Source of the DNA: Marmoricola sp. URHB0036
GTDB taxonomy: Bacteria; Actinomycetota; Actinomycetes; Propionibacteriales; Nocardioidaceae
Reading direction: 5' to 3'
Length of the DNA stretch: 64,000 nt
Assembly: GCF_000426045.1 (NCBI RefSeq)
Contig: NZ_AUEP01000003.1
Location: forward strand, 186,001-250,000
Shown: one piece after another, positions 42,355 through 50,636 of the stretch
Position numbering within the stretch: position 1 is the stretch's first letter
How the letters are laid out: each line of letters opens with the position of its first letter
The notes under the pieces: model-generated
Told to the model about the DNA's origin: nothing
Databases searched by the model: none
What the model saw: only the letters and a program-made list of their open reading frames with translations
Position numbers and translations under genes: made by a program

Positions 42355-45300
42355 CTACTGAGCGACCAGGACCACGGAGAACATGGCTGCCCTCGAGGTG
42401 GAGGTGCCGGCGTCCGCGGTGATACCTCCGCGGGTGCCGACCGCCACCGGCTGACCGGAGTCGGTGAGCTCGCCGCTGATCGAGCCCGAGCCGGTGCCGA
42501 CCGAGCCGGAGCGTGCCTGCTGGCCGTTCGGGGTGGTGAACGCCACCGTGCCCGAGGACTTGGCACCCCAGTAGCTGACCAGCCACGACGAGGGGTCGGT
42601 CACGTTGACCTGCGGAGTGGTCAGCTGGTTGGCCGCCACCGCACTGGTCGTCTGCGCGCTGCTCGCGATCGACAGCGTGCTCCCGGCCGTGGGACGGTAC
42701 GCCGCCACCGTGATGTCGGACTTCACCATCGTCGAGCTGGGCACCGTCACGGTCGAACCGGCGTCACCGGCAGTGGCAGTGCGCGACCAGACCGTGCCGA
42801 GCACGCCGTCGGCCGTGGCCGTCTGGACCTGGGTCCAGCCCGCCGGGGCGGTGACGGTCGCCGTCGAGGAGTTCGTGGTCAGGAACAGCAGCAGGGTGTC
42901 GCCGGCCTGGACCCCGGCCGGGACCTGCACCGAGTGGACCGAACGGTTGCCGGCCGAGCTCGTGGCCGCGACGAAGCCGGCGCCGGCCTGGGTGGCCTTG
43001 ACGCTCTTGGTCACCGTCGCGGTGCCGCCCTCGTTGTCGGTGACGGTGAGGGTGACGTCGCGGGTGCCGGCCGTCGTGTACGGGTGGTCGACCGGGCTGC
43101 CGGTGCCGGTGATGCCGTCACCGAAGGCCCATTGGTAGCTCGCCACGGTGCCGTCGGCGTCCTTGGAGCCGGCCGCGTCGAAGGTGCAGGTGAGCTGGTT
43201 GCACGCGACGGTGAAGTCGGCGGTCGGGTCCTGGTTGACCCGGGTGACCTGGACCGGCTTGGTGACCGTGTTGCTCAGGCCCTTGCTCGTGGTGACGGTG
43301 AGTGCCACCTGGTAGGTGCCGGTGGCCGAGAACGCGTGCGCCGGGTTGGCGTCCGTGCTCGTCGTACCGTCCCCGAAGTTCCACGACCGGCCGGTGATGG
43401 TGCCCGTGCCGGCGGTCGAGGTGCTCGAGTCGAAGGTGCAGCTCAGGCTGGTGCACGACTGGGTGTACGCCGCGGTCGGTGCCGTCGAGGGACCGTCGCC
43501 GTCCTTGTCCTGGAACAGGAACAGCGCCCGCGGGGAACCCCAGTTGTAGGCGTCGACGGTCGGGCTCGACACCACGGTGGCGACGCCGGCGACCGGGCGG
43601 CCGGACTGCGCGCCCTGCGCCCAGCCGAGCTTGCGCAGGTCGTTGGACGGCGTCGACCAGTAGAGGTTGTCCCCGGCCACGAACATGCCGCGCACCTGGC
43701 TGAAGTCGATGCCGGTCACGTTGGCGCTGGCGGTCAGGCGCTGGGCACCGACGACCTTGCTCTCCGGCGTGAAGTAGCGGTAGTAGAGCGTCGAGGAACC
43801 GCTCTTGGTGAAGTAGAGGCGACCGGAGTCGTAGAACAGGCCCGTCATCGACTGGATGTCGGAGACCCAGTCGGTCATGGTGGTCAGCTGGCTGCCGGTG
43901 TTGACCGCCTCGGGGGTGCCGTAGGTCGCGCCGTCGAAGGTACGACGGTCGAAGGTGCCGTCCGACCAGACGATGTAGAGGTAGCCGTTGAGCATGAAGG
44001 CACCGCGGACGTTGTTGGTCGTCAGGCCGGTGCTCGACACCGGCTGGGCGGCCGTCAAGGCGCTGCCGCTGTAGGAGCGCTTGACGATGCCGGCCGTGCC
44101 GGTCTTGACCTGGTAGACGTCGTTGGGCAGCGAGGGCGTCTTCACGCCCGGGAAGGTGGTGCCGCCGACGGGCAGCAGCGCGATCCGCGAGCGGAGGTAG
44201 TCGGCGCCGATGCGCGTGGTGTCGGAGCCGACCCACAGGCCCTGCTGGTTCATCAGGAAGTCGAACACGCCGACGCCACGGTCACGCGTGGGGTTCCAGG
44301 ACAGCGGCAGGCCGTTGATCGGGTCGAGGGCCGCGATGCCGGGGCGGGGGACCGCACCCTGGCCGGGGCTGTCGGCCGCGAACGGGTTGTTCTGCCAGCG
44401 GGCGTGGCCGCCGGTGTAGACGACGTTGTTGGTGATCAGCACCGAGTACGTCGTGTCACCGCCGGTGTTGTCGACCCACGAGGGCTTGACCCCGGCGCCG
44501 ACGGCACCGGTCTCGAAGCGGGCGGTGCTGTCGCAGCCGATCCCGGCCCCGCCGTACGCACCCGTCGTGGCGACCACGAAGAAGGTCCCGTCCGGGGAGA
44601 AGGCGAGGTCGCGCATGTAGGTGTTGAACGACTTCGAGCACGCCGTCTCGTAAAAGGCGGTCTGCCAGTTGGCGGTCGCCGAGGTGGTCGCGCCGCTCAG
44701 GTCGAGCATCAGCAGCTGGTGGTGCTTGGAGCCGTCGATCATGTCGAAGTTGCCCAGGCCGATCAGGCGCGTGCCCTGCGCGTTGATGTCGATCTTCATG
44801 ACGGTGGTGGTGCCGCCGTTGTGCACGCCGGAGATGACCTGCTTGAAGTAGCCGTCCCACTTGCCGCTGGTCGGGTTGACCGTGGCCAGCGCCTTCTGCG
44901 CGTGCCCGGCGACGTGGGTGAACGCGCCGGCGATCCAGAGCCGGTTGTTGGACAGGCGCAGGTCCAGGACGCGGCCGTCGACCGTGGCCGGGTTGAACGT
45001 CGTGACGAGCGAGCCGTCGGCGACGTTGACCTGGGCGAGGTTCTTCACCGCGGCACCCGCGATGGAGGAGTAGGAACCGCCGACGTAGACGGACTTGCCG
45101 TCGGGGGCGGGCAGCACGACCTCGACGTCACCGTTGGGGTTCGGCGTGAAGGTGGTGCTGATCTGCTTGGTGGTGATGTCGAAGGCGACGAGGCGGGACC
45201 GCGCGATGACGGTCGTCGAGTCGTTGTTGCGCACCTGGGTGAAGGTGCCGCCGAGGATCATGGTGTTGCCGACCTGGGCGACCGAGCTGACCCGGCCGTC

Positions 45301-45444
45301 CAGCACGTGCGGCGTACCCGCGACGGGGACGTCCTTGACCAGGCTGCCTGGTCCGTAGCTGTCCGCACTGGCCGACAGCGGCGCCAGGGCGAGGCCGCCG
45401 ATCGCCGTCAGGCAGGTGAGCAGAACGACGCAGAGTCGTCGCAT
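42355..45444 (-). CDS. secreted beta-propeller and PKD-domain protein
   Basis: The ATG at 45444 gives 1029 residues with a signal peptide (about 1-29, 'LCVVLLTCLTAIGGLALAPLSASA'). Residues about 30-430 hold propeller-like repeats of the type 'VGNTMILGGTFTQVR', 'GKSVYVGGSYSSI', 'NNRLWIAGAFTHVAG' and 'TRLIGLGNFDMIDG'. A second propeller-like region runs to about 650. Two PKD domains follow (about 655-735 and 743-825) with 'WNFGDGT' and 'WAFGDGI' and Cys pairs, then a 200-residue beta-rich C domain. No sortase or membrane anchor is seen, so it is secreted or held by binding. It probably binds or scaffolds the surface glycan; no enzyme motif was found. Confidence 0.8.
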   Translation of the reverse strand: MRRLCVVLLTCLTAIGGLALAPLSASADSYGPGSLVKDVPVAGTPHVLDGRVSSVAQVGNTMILGGTFTQVRNNDSTTVIARSRLVAFDITTKQISTTFTPNPNGDVEVVLPAPDGKSVYVGGSYSSIAGAAVKNLAQVNVADGSLVTTFNPATVDGRVLDLRLSNNRLWIAGAFTHVAGHAQKALATVNPTSGKWDGYFKQVISGVHNGGTTTVMKIDINAQGTRLIGLGNFDMIDGSKHHQLLMLDLSGATTSATANWQTAFYETACSKSFNTYMRDLAFSPDGTFFVVATTGAYGGAGIGCDSTARFETGAVGAGVKPSWVDNTGGDTTYSVLITNNVVYTGGHARWQNNPFAADSPGQGAVPRPGIAALDPINGLPLSWNPTRDRGVGVFDFLMNQQGLWVGSDTTRIGADYLRSRIALLPVGGTTFPGVKTPSLPNDVYQVKTGTAGIVKRSYSGSALTAAQPVSSTGLTTNNVRGAFMLNGYLYIVWSDGTFDRRTFDGATYGTPEAVNTGSQLTTMTDWVSDIQSMTGLFYDSGRLYFTKSGSSTLYYRYFTPESKVVGAQRLTASANVTGIDFSQVRGMFVAGDNLYWSTPSNDLRKLGWAQGAQSGRPVAGVATVVSSPTVDAYNWGSPRALFLFQDKDGDGPSTAPTAAYTQSCTSLSCTFDSSTSTAGTGTITGRSWNFGDGTTSTDANPAHAFSATGTYQVALTVTTSKGLSNTVTKPVQVTRVNQDPTADFTVACNQLTCTFDAAGSKDADGTVASYQWAFGDGITGTGSPVDHPYTTAGTRDVTLTVTDNEGGTATVTKSVKATQAGAGFVAATSSAGNRSVHSVQVPAGVQAGDTLLLFLTTNSSTATVTAPAGWTQVQTATADGVLGTVWSRTATAGDAGSTVTVPSSTMVKSDITVAAYRPTAGSTLSIASSAQTTSAVAANQLTTPQVNVTDPSSWLVSYWGAKSSGTVAFTTPNGQQARSGSVGTGSGSISGELTDSGQPVAVGTRGGITADAGTSTSRAAMFSVVLVAQ

Positions 45445-45699
45445 GATGTGGCTCCTTGGGTTGCCGAACCTGTGTCTCTGCCACCCCCCGTGGACGGCGA
45501 TTCGAAGTGTAGGCAGCAAGTCCGTTCAGAGGCTTGTGCGGCATTTGCACGGTCTAGCCCACTGGCGACGCATTGGTGGTGAATGCGCCGGAGATGGCCT
45601 GACTCGTGCCTCCGGTGGGTATAGATGGGCTTTTCCACCGGCGGCCCGGCGAACCTCGTAGGCTGACCCGGTCGTGCTGCTACGCGAGAAGGCGAAATC
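45445..45699. other. 255-bp divergent gap
   Basis: This gap separates the PKD-protein gene (minus) from the polymerase-fusion gene (plus). It holds TATAGA and TAGGCT hexamers on the plus strand but no well-matched -35, and short inverted G/C repeats. No gene is supported. Confidence 0.4.
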
Positions 45700-47829
45700 G
45701 TGACGGGGATGTTGGTCGCACCTGACCCGGTGGTCGATGCGCCGACTCCGCGACGGCCCGTCCGCCGGCGCCGGACGCTCCCGGCGCACTGGCCGCTGAG
45801 CCTGACCATCCTCGGTTTCCCGCTGTGGTGGGCCATGGGGCTGAGCGCGATCGTCCCGATGGCGATGGCCGTGGTGATGGCCGACCAGCTGCTGCGCAAG
45901 CGTCGACTGGTGCTGCCCGTCGGCTTCACCCTGTGGGTGCTGTTCATGGCGTGGCTGGCGCTCGGCGTCTTCGTGCTGTTCGCCGACGCCCCCGGTGCCG
46001 AGCCCGGAGGTGGGCCGTCCCGTCTGCTCGTCTTCGGCTACCGCCTGGCGTGGTACCTCGTCGCCACCGTCGCGCTGGTCTGGATCTCCAACCTCAAGGA
46101 GTCCGAGCTCCCGTCGCGCTGGCTCTACCAGCTGCTGGGCTTCATGTTCGTGGTCACCACCTTCGGTGGCCTGCTCGGCGTACTCGCTCCGAATCTGCAG
46201 TTCACCTCGCCGATGGAGATGGTGTTGCCGCACGGCCTGCGCAGCAACAACCTCGTGCAGTCGATCGTCCATCCGGCCGTGGCGGACATCCAGAACGTCC
46301 TCGGCTATCCCGAGGCGCGGCCCAAGGCGCCGTTCCCGTTCGCCAACACGTGGGGGAGCAACCTCTCGCTCTCGCTGCCGTTCTTCATCGTGGCCTGGTT
46401 CTTCCAGGGCCGGCGCTGGCAGCGGTACGTCGCCCCCCTGATCCTGGTGACCGCCACGGTCCCGATCATCTTCTCCCTCAACCGTGGGCTCTGGGCCTCG
46501 CTCGCCCTCGGTGTCGTCGGCGTGGTGCTGCTGCAGCTGCGCAAGGCCCGCCCGGGCCCGATCATCGTCACGGCCCTGGTCCTCGTCGCCCTCACCGTGG
46601 CGTTCTTCCTGAGCCCGCTGGCCACCGTGCTCCAGGAGCGCCTGGCCCACCCGCACAGCAACGATCGCCGCAGCGAGCTGATCTCGCGGACGGTCGGCAG
46701 CACCGTCGAGGGCTCACCGGTCGTCGGCTTCGGCAGCACCCGCGACGTCCAGGGCAGCTTCGCCTCGATCGCGGGAGCGGCCACGCCCGATTGCAGTGCG
46801 TGCGGCGTACCCCCGCTCGGCACGCAGGGGCACATCTGGGGCGTCATCTTCAGCCAGGGCCTCGTCGGTGCAGCCTTGTTCCTGTCCTTCTTCGTCGTGG
46901 CCGCAGCTCGCTGCTGGCGATGTCGTACGACGACCGAGACGCTCTGTGCGTTCGTGCTCGCCTTCTACGGACTCCAGCTGCTGGTCTACGACACCCTCGG
47001 CATGCCCCTGCTGACGGTCATGCTCGCCATCGGTGCGGTCACGAGGGAGCAGGTCGCCACCGCCAGGCGCCGCTCACCACAGCTGATGGTGCCCGCGCTC
47101 GCACGACTGCGTGCGTGGTGGCCGGTGCTGCTGGCACTGATGCTGGTGGGTGCCGTGGCCGGTGCCGCGGTCGCCGCGCAGGCGCCGGTGTACAAGTCCA
47201 CCAAGGTCTCGATCATCCTCGCCCAGCCGCCGGTCTACCTCGCGCCCGACTCGGGGTCGGACGCCTCGTCGCCCGGTGACGTCACCATCGACACCGAGGC
47301 CGCGCTGGCCATCTCGCGCCAGTCGCTGAGCCGCGTCGTCGGCAGCCGCGACACTGCCGCGCTCGACGAGCTCCGCAAGCGCGTGCGGGTCACGGCTGCG
47401 CCCAACACGACCGTGCTCAGCATCGAGGTCAAGAACAAGGACGGCCAGGCGTCCCAGGCCGAGGCCGAGGCGCTGGCTCGCTCCTACCTCGTCACGCGTC
47501 GCGACTACCTGCTCAAGCGTCGTGACCAGGCGCTCGAGCTGCTCCGCGAGCAGCTGGCCGAGCTCCGCCCGGGAACCAGCCGTGCGGCGGCGGCACAGGC
47601 GGCGGCCAGCCGGGACCGACTGGAGCAGGGGGTCACCACGATCCTGCTCACTCCTGTCACGGCCGGCAGGGTGATCCGCGTGCGTGAGCCCGCCGTCGTA
47701 CGCCGCCAGCCGGAGGTCCCGGTGACGACGGGCGCCGCGATCGGCCTGGCCGTCGGGGCCGTCCTGATGGCAGCGTTGCCCGGGTGGCGACCCGGTCGGC
47801 CACGCCTGCGGCGGCGGCGGCAACGATGA
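45700..47829 (+). CDS. fusion of O-antigen polymerase/ligase-like and Wzz-like co-polymerase domains
   Basis: The GTG at 45700 follows AGAAGG by 7 bases, giving 709 residues. Residues about 25-455 form a polytopic Wzy/WaaL-like part with 10-12 helices, including 'FANTWGSNLSLSLPFFI', 'SLNRGLWASLALGVVGVVLL' and a large loop 'HSNDRRSELISRTVGSTVEGSPVVGFGS' ending before 'GTQGHIWGVIFSQGLVGAALFL', the usual polymerase/ligase loop. From about 467 a second unit starts with a helix, a periplasmic 'VYKSTKVSIILAQPP...IDTEAALAISRQSLSRVVG' domain, a coiled coil and a closing helix near 672-690, the Wzz layout. Normally these are separate proteins. It probably polymerises the repeat unit and sets its length. 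Confidence 0.75.
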   Translation: MTGMLVAPDPVVDAPTPRRPVRRRRTLPAHWPLSLTILGFPLWWAMGLSAIVPMAMAVVMADQLLRKRRLVLPVGFTLWVLFMAWLALGVFVLFADAPGAEPGGGPSRLLVFGYRLAWYLVATVALVWISNLKESELPSRWLYQLLGFMFVVTTFGGLLGVLAPNLQFTSPMEMVLPHGLRSNNLVQSIVHPAVADIQNVLGYPEARPKAPFPFANTWGSNLSLSLPFFIVAWFFQGRRWQRYVAPLILVTATVPIIFSLNRGLWASLALGVVGVVLLQLRKARPGPIIVTALVLVALTVAFFLSPLATVLQERLAHPHSNDRRSELISRTVGSTVEGSPVVGFGSTRDVQGSFASIAGAATPDCSACGVPPLGTQGHIWGVIFSQGLVGAALFLSFFVVAAARCWRCRTTTETLCAFVLAFYGLQLLVYDTLGMPLLTVMLAIGAVTREQVATARRRSPQLMVPALARLRAWWPVLLALMLVGAVAGAAVAAQAPVYKSTKVSIILAQPPVYLAPDSGSDASSPGDVTIDTEAALAISRQSLSRVVGSRDTAALDELRKRVRVTAAPNTTVLSIEVKNKDGQASQAEAEALARSYLVTRRDYLLKRRDQALELLREQLAELRPGTSRAAAAQAAASRDRLEQGVTTILLTPVTAGRVIRVREPAVVRRQPEVPVTTGAAIGLAVGAVLMAALPGWRPGRPRLRRRRQR

Positions 47830-47884
47830 GCCACGCTGTTCACCGCCAGATGACCAATGACAACCGAGACGATGTGGGGCTGGC

Positions 47885-48841
47885 ATGACCGAGCAGACCG
47901 AGACCGCGACGAGCGAGACGAGCGTCGAGGACCCGTTGCCGCGGGTGGATGTCGTCGTGGCGACCCGCAACCGGCCCGAGCTGCTCCGGGTCGCGCTCGA
48001 CGCGATCTGGAACCAGACCTACGCCGGCGAGATCGTCTGCCACGTCGTCTTCGACCAGTGCGACCCCGACGAGTCGGTGGCCCGCACCAGCCCCACGCGC
48101 ACCGTGCAGGTGACGACGAACGCGCGCACACCCGGCCTCGCGGGCGGTCGCAACACCGGCATCCTCGCGGGGTCGGCACCGCTGGTGGCGTTCTGTGACG
48201 ACGACGACGAGTGGCTGCCGACCAAGGTCGAGAAGCAGGTCGATGCGCTCCTGGCCGACCCCGCGGCCCTCACCGCGGTCACCGGGATCATCGTGCTGTA
48301 CGCCGACAGCGCGGTGCCGCGGGTCCCGCGACCCGAGGACATGACGCTCGCCCAGCTGGTCCGTGACCGGGTGATGGAGGCCCACCCCTCGACTGTGATG
48401 GTGCGTCGGGACGCACTCCTCGGGCCCATCGGTCTGGTCGACGAGGAGCTGCCAGGCAGCTATGCCGAGGACTTCGACTGGATCCTCAGCGCGGCCCAGG
48501 CCGGCCCGTTCGCGGTCGTGGGGGAGCCCCTGGTCAAGGTGCTGTGGGGGCAGTCGATGTTCTCCCAGAGGTGGCAGACGATCAGCGATGCCGTCGACCA
48601 CCTCGTGGCCAAGCACCCCGCATTCCAGGAGGACCCTCGGGCGCTCGGTCGGCTCTACGGCCGGCAGGCCTTCGCCCTGGCGGCGCTCGGCCAGACCCGG
48701 CCCGCGTTGCGCCAGGCTTGGCGCACCGTGCGCCTCAACCCGCGTGAGCGCCGCGCCTACATCGCCGGGGCCGTCGCGCTCCACCTGGTCTCGGCCGAGC
48801 GGCTGATGAAGATCGCGCACTCGCGCGGCCACGGGATCTGA
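47885..48841 (+). CDS. family-2 glycosyltransferase
   Basis: The 318-residue protein has a GT-A fold start 'RVDVVVATRNRPELLRVALDAIWNQTYAG' (about 22-50), 'TTNARTPGLAGGRNTGILAGSAPLVAFCDDDDEWLPTKVEKQV' with the metal/nucleotide-binding D-D-D-D-E-W, and 'EDFDWILSAAQAGPFAVVGEPLVKVLW' with the catalytic-base E-D-F-D-W. The C-terminal part is helical with no membrane segment. It transfers a sugar from a nucleotide-sugar to a lipid-linked acceptor in the cytoplasm; sugar and linkage are unknown. It follows the polymerase-fusion gene by 55 bases and is probably in its operon. Confidence 0.9.
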   Translation: MTEQTETATSETSVEDPLPRVDVVVATRNRPELLRVALDAIWNQTYAGEIVCHVVFDQCDPDESVARTSPTRTVQVTTNARTPGLAGGRNTGILAGSAPLVAFCDDDDEWLPTKVEKQVDALLADPAALTAVTGIIVLYADSAVPRVPRPEDMTLAQLVRDRVMEAHPSTVMVRRDALLGPIGLVDEELPGSYAEDFDWILSAAQAGPFAVVGEPLVKVLWGQSMFSQRWQTISDAVDHLVAKHPAFQEDPRALGRLYGRQAFALAALGQTRPALRQAWRTVRLNPRERRAYIAGAVALHLVSAERLMKIAHSRGHGI

Positions 48842-49133
48842 TCCACCGGCCACCCGGCCGACCGACAGCCGCGATCCGGCTCTCGGACCTCACTCGGTGA
48901 CCCCACCCCGCTGACGCCTGCTCTCGTGTCGCCCCGGGGTCCCTGCTGCCTGCCCGCGGGCCTGTCGACGGTGCGGCGACTTGACATGAGATGTCCAGAG
49001 ATTCGCCGGAAACTCACAAATGTCCGATTTAGTCCCTTATAGTCATGTTCAGGCCATTTTCCGCGGCGCTCGGGCTCGGCGGCAGGGCCCGTTCCGGGAT
49101 CCACATCGAACCTCTACCCCCGCGGAGATTCTC
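48842..49133 (+). other. 292-bp gene-free upstream region of GH26-like gene
   Basis: A G/C-rich half is followed by an unusual A/T-rich block (48980-49050) with TTGACA, TATAGT and two ATGTCC motifs; CAGAGATT and ATGTCCGAT here also occur upstream of the 57-residue protein gene at 21812-21829. It is probably the GH26-like promoter; exact elements are uncertain. Confidence 0.4.
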
Positions 49134-50591
49134 ATGCACACTCGACCCAAGAAGGTCATGGCCACAGTCGCCGTGATTCCGGTGATCGCCTCTCTGGCCT
49201 TCATCGCCCCGCCGACCGGCGCCGCTTCCAACACCCAGCAGACCATGAGCAACGGTGGTTTCGAGCACGGCCGCACCGGGTGGGCCTCCGGCACCGCCCG
49301 CACCAGGGCGACCGTCGTCAAGCTCGGCTACCACGGCGGCTCGGCCATGAGGCTCACCAACCGTCGCAGCGGCCCGGCGATCCTGAACAGCCGCTCCAAC
49401 GTGGCGCGTTCGCCCAGGGCCGGCCAGCGCTACACCATCACCGCCCTGGTCCGCTCCAACCAGCCCGGCCTGCGTGGCCGCCTGGTGCTGCGCGAGACCG
49501 CCAACGGCCGCGCCGTCAAGAACACCGCGAAGGCGTTCCGCGCCTACCGCTCCTGGCACCGCGTCAGCATGGCCGCGACCACTCGTCGCGCCGGGACCCA
49601 GCTCAACGTCCGCTTCGCGGTGGCCCGCCTGGCCAAGAGGAAGGCCCTGCTCATCGACAACGTCGGTGTGCTCAAGGTCCTGGGTGGCTCGACGCCCAAC
49701 TACCCCGCCCCGCTCCCGGACCGGGTGGCCGGCAAGCTGACCAACGGCTGCGCCTACACCACCCGCGGCATCCCCGGCTCCTGCGCCGCCTACCTCGGCA
49801 GTGCCTACGGCGGCAACGCCGACCCCACGCCGTGGGAGAACTCGATGACCCAGCAGCTGGGCGTCCGCCGTACCTACTACGGCGCCAGCCAGGTCGACAA
49901 GGCCGTCTCCGTGGCCAAGTCCGACCTCGCCAAGCGTCGGCTGCCGTGGATCAGCTTCAAGCTGCCCTACAGCTGGCCCGACATGGTGGCCGGCAAGGGC
50001 GACGCCTGGGTCCGCGACCTGTCGATCAAGCTGAGCAAGCTCGACGGCCCGGTGTGGCTGGCCTTCCACCACGAGCCCGAGGGTGACGGCGACATCAAGC
50101 AGTGGACCGCGATGCAGGCGCGTCTCGCGCCGATGGTGCGCTCACTCGCCTCGAACGTGGCCTACTCGATCGTCGTGACCGGATATGACCAGTTCTTCGG
50201 CGCCGACCAGTACAGCCTGAACAACATCATGCCCAAGAACACCAAGATCGACCTGCTCGGCATCGACGTCTACCAGCGGTACGGCGCCCCGGTGAACGGC
50301 AAGATCAAGACCACGTTCAGCAACCTCGACCGTGACTACTTCGCGCCGACCAGCGCCTGGGCCAAGGCCCACGACATGGCCTGGGGCGTGGCCGAGACCG
50401 GCTACACCGACAAGGCCGCCGAAGACGACCCGTCGTGGCTCTCGACTACGTACAATCAGCTCAAGGCTCGCGGTGGCGTCGCCTTCACCTACTTCAACTC
50501 CAACCTGAACAGCACCGCCAACTGGGAGCTCGGCACTGCCGCCAAGAAGTCCCAGTACACCGCAGCGAACCGAAGCAAGCCGACGCTCTGA
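49134..50591 (+). CDS. secreted carbohydrate-binding and GH26-like glycoside hydrolase (paralogue 2)
   Basis: The ATG at 49134 follows GGAG by about 8 bases, giving 485 residues: signal peptide (1-31, 'VMATVAVIPVIASLAFIAPPTGAA'), a CBM4/9-like beta-sandwich (about 38-175, 'MSNGGFEHGRTGWASGTARTR' and 'SWHRVSMAATTRRAGTQLNVRFAVARL...LLIDNVGV'), then the GH26-like domain (about 195-485). Its 'WISFKLPYSWPDMVAGKGDAW', 'VWLAFHHEPEGD' with Glu314 and 'WGVAETGYTD' with Glu421 mirror the paralogue at 40200. The spacing between the two Glu (107) is the same within one residue. The binding module is the main difference, suggesting one enzyme is held on the polymer. Confidence 0.78.
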   Translation: MHTRPKKVMATVAVIPVIASLAFIAPPTGAASNTQQTMSNGGFEHGRTGWASGTARTRATVVKLGYHGGSAMRLTNRRSGPAILNSRSNVARSPRAGQRYTITALVRSNQPGLRGRLVLRETANGRAVKNTAKAFRAYRSWHRVSMAATTRRAGTQLNVRFAVARLAKRKALLIDNVGVLKVLGGSTPNYPAPLPDRVAGKLTNGCAYTTRGIPGSCAAYLGSAYGGNADPTPWENSMTQQLGVRRTYYGASQVDKAVSVAKSDLAKRRLPWISFKLPYSWPDMVAGKGDAWVRDLSIKLSKLDGPVWLAFHHEPEGDGDIKQWTAMQARLAPMVRSLASNVAYSIVVTGYDQFFGADQYSLNNIMPKNTKIDLLGIDVYQRYGAPVNGKIKTTFSNLDRDYFAPTSAWAKAHDMAWGVAETGYTDKAAEDDPSWLSTTYNQLKARGGVAFTYFNSNLNSTANWELGTAAKKSQYTAANRSKPTL

Positions 50592-50636
50592 GCCGGAAAC
50601 CCGCCGGCCGGCAGCGACCGACCGGGGGGACCAGCA

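Noticed and set aside
42208-45582. 3.4-kb open frame on the plus strand across the PKD-protein gene
   Set aside because: It is antisense to a gene with a signal peptide, propeller repeats and two PKD domains. Its own product is repetitive, charged and unlike any family, as expected from high-GC third-position bias.
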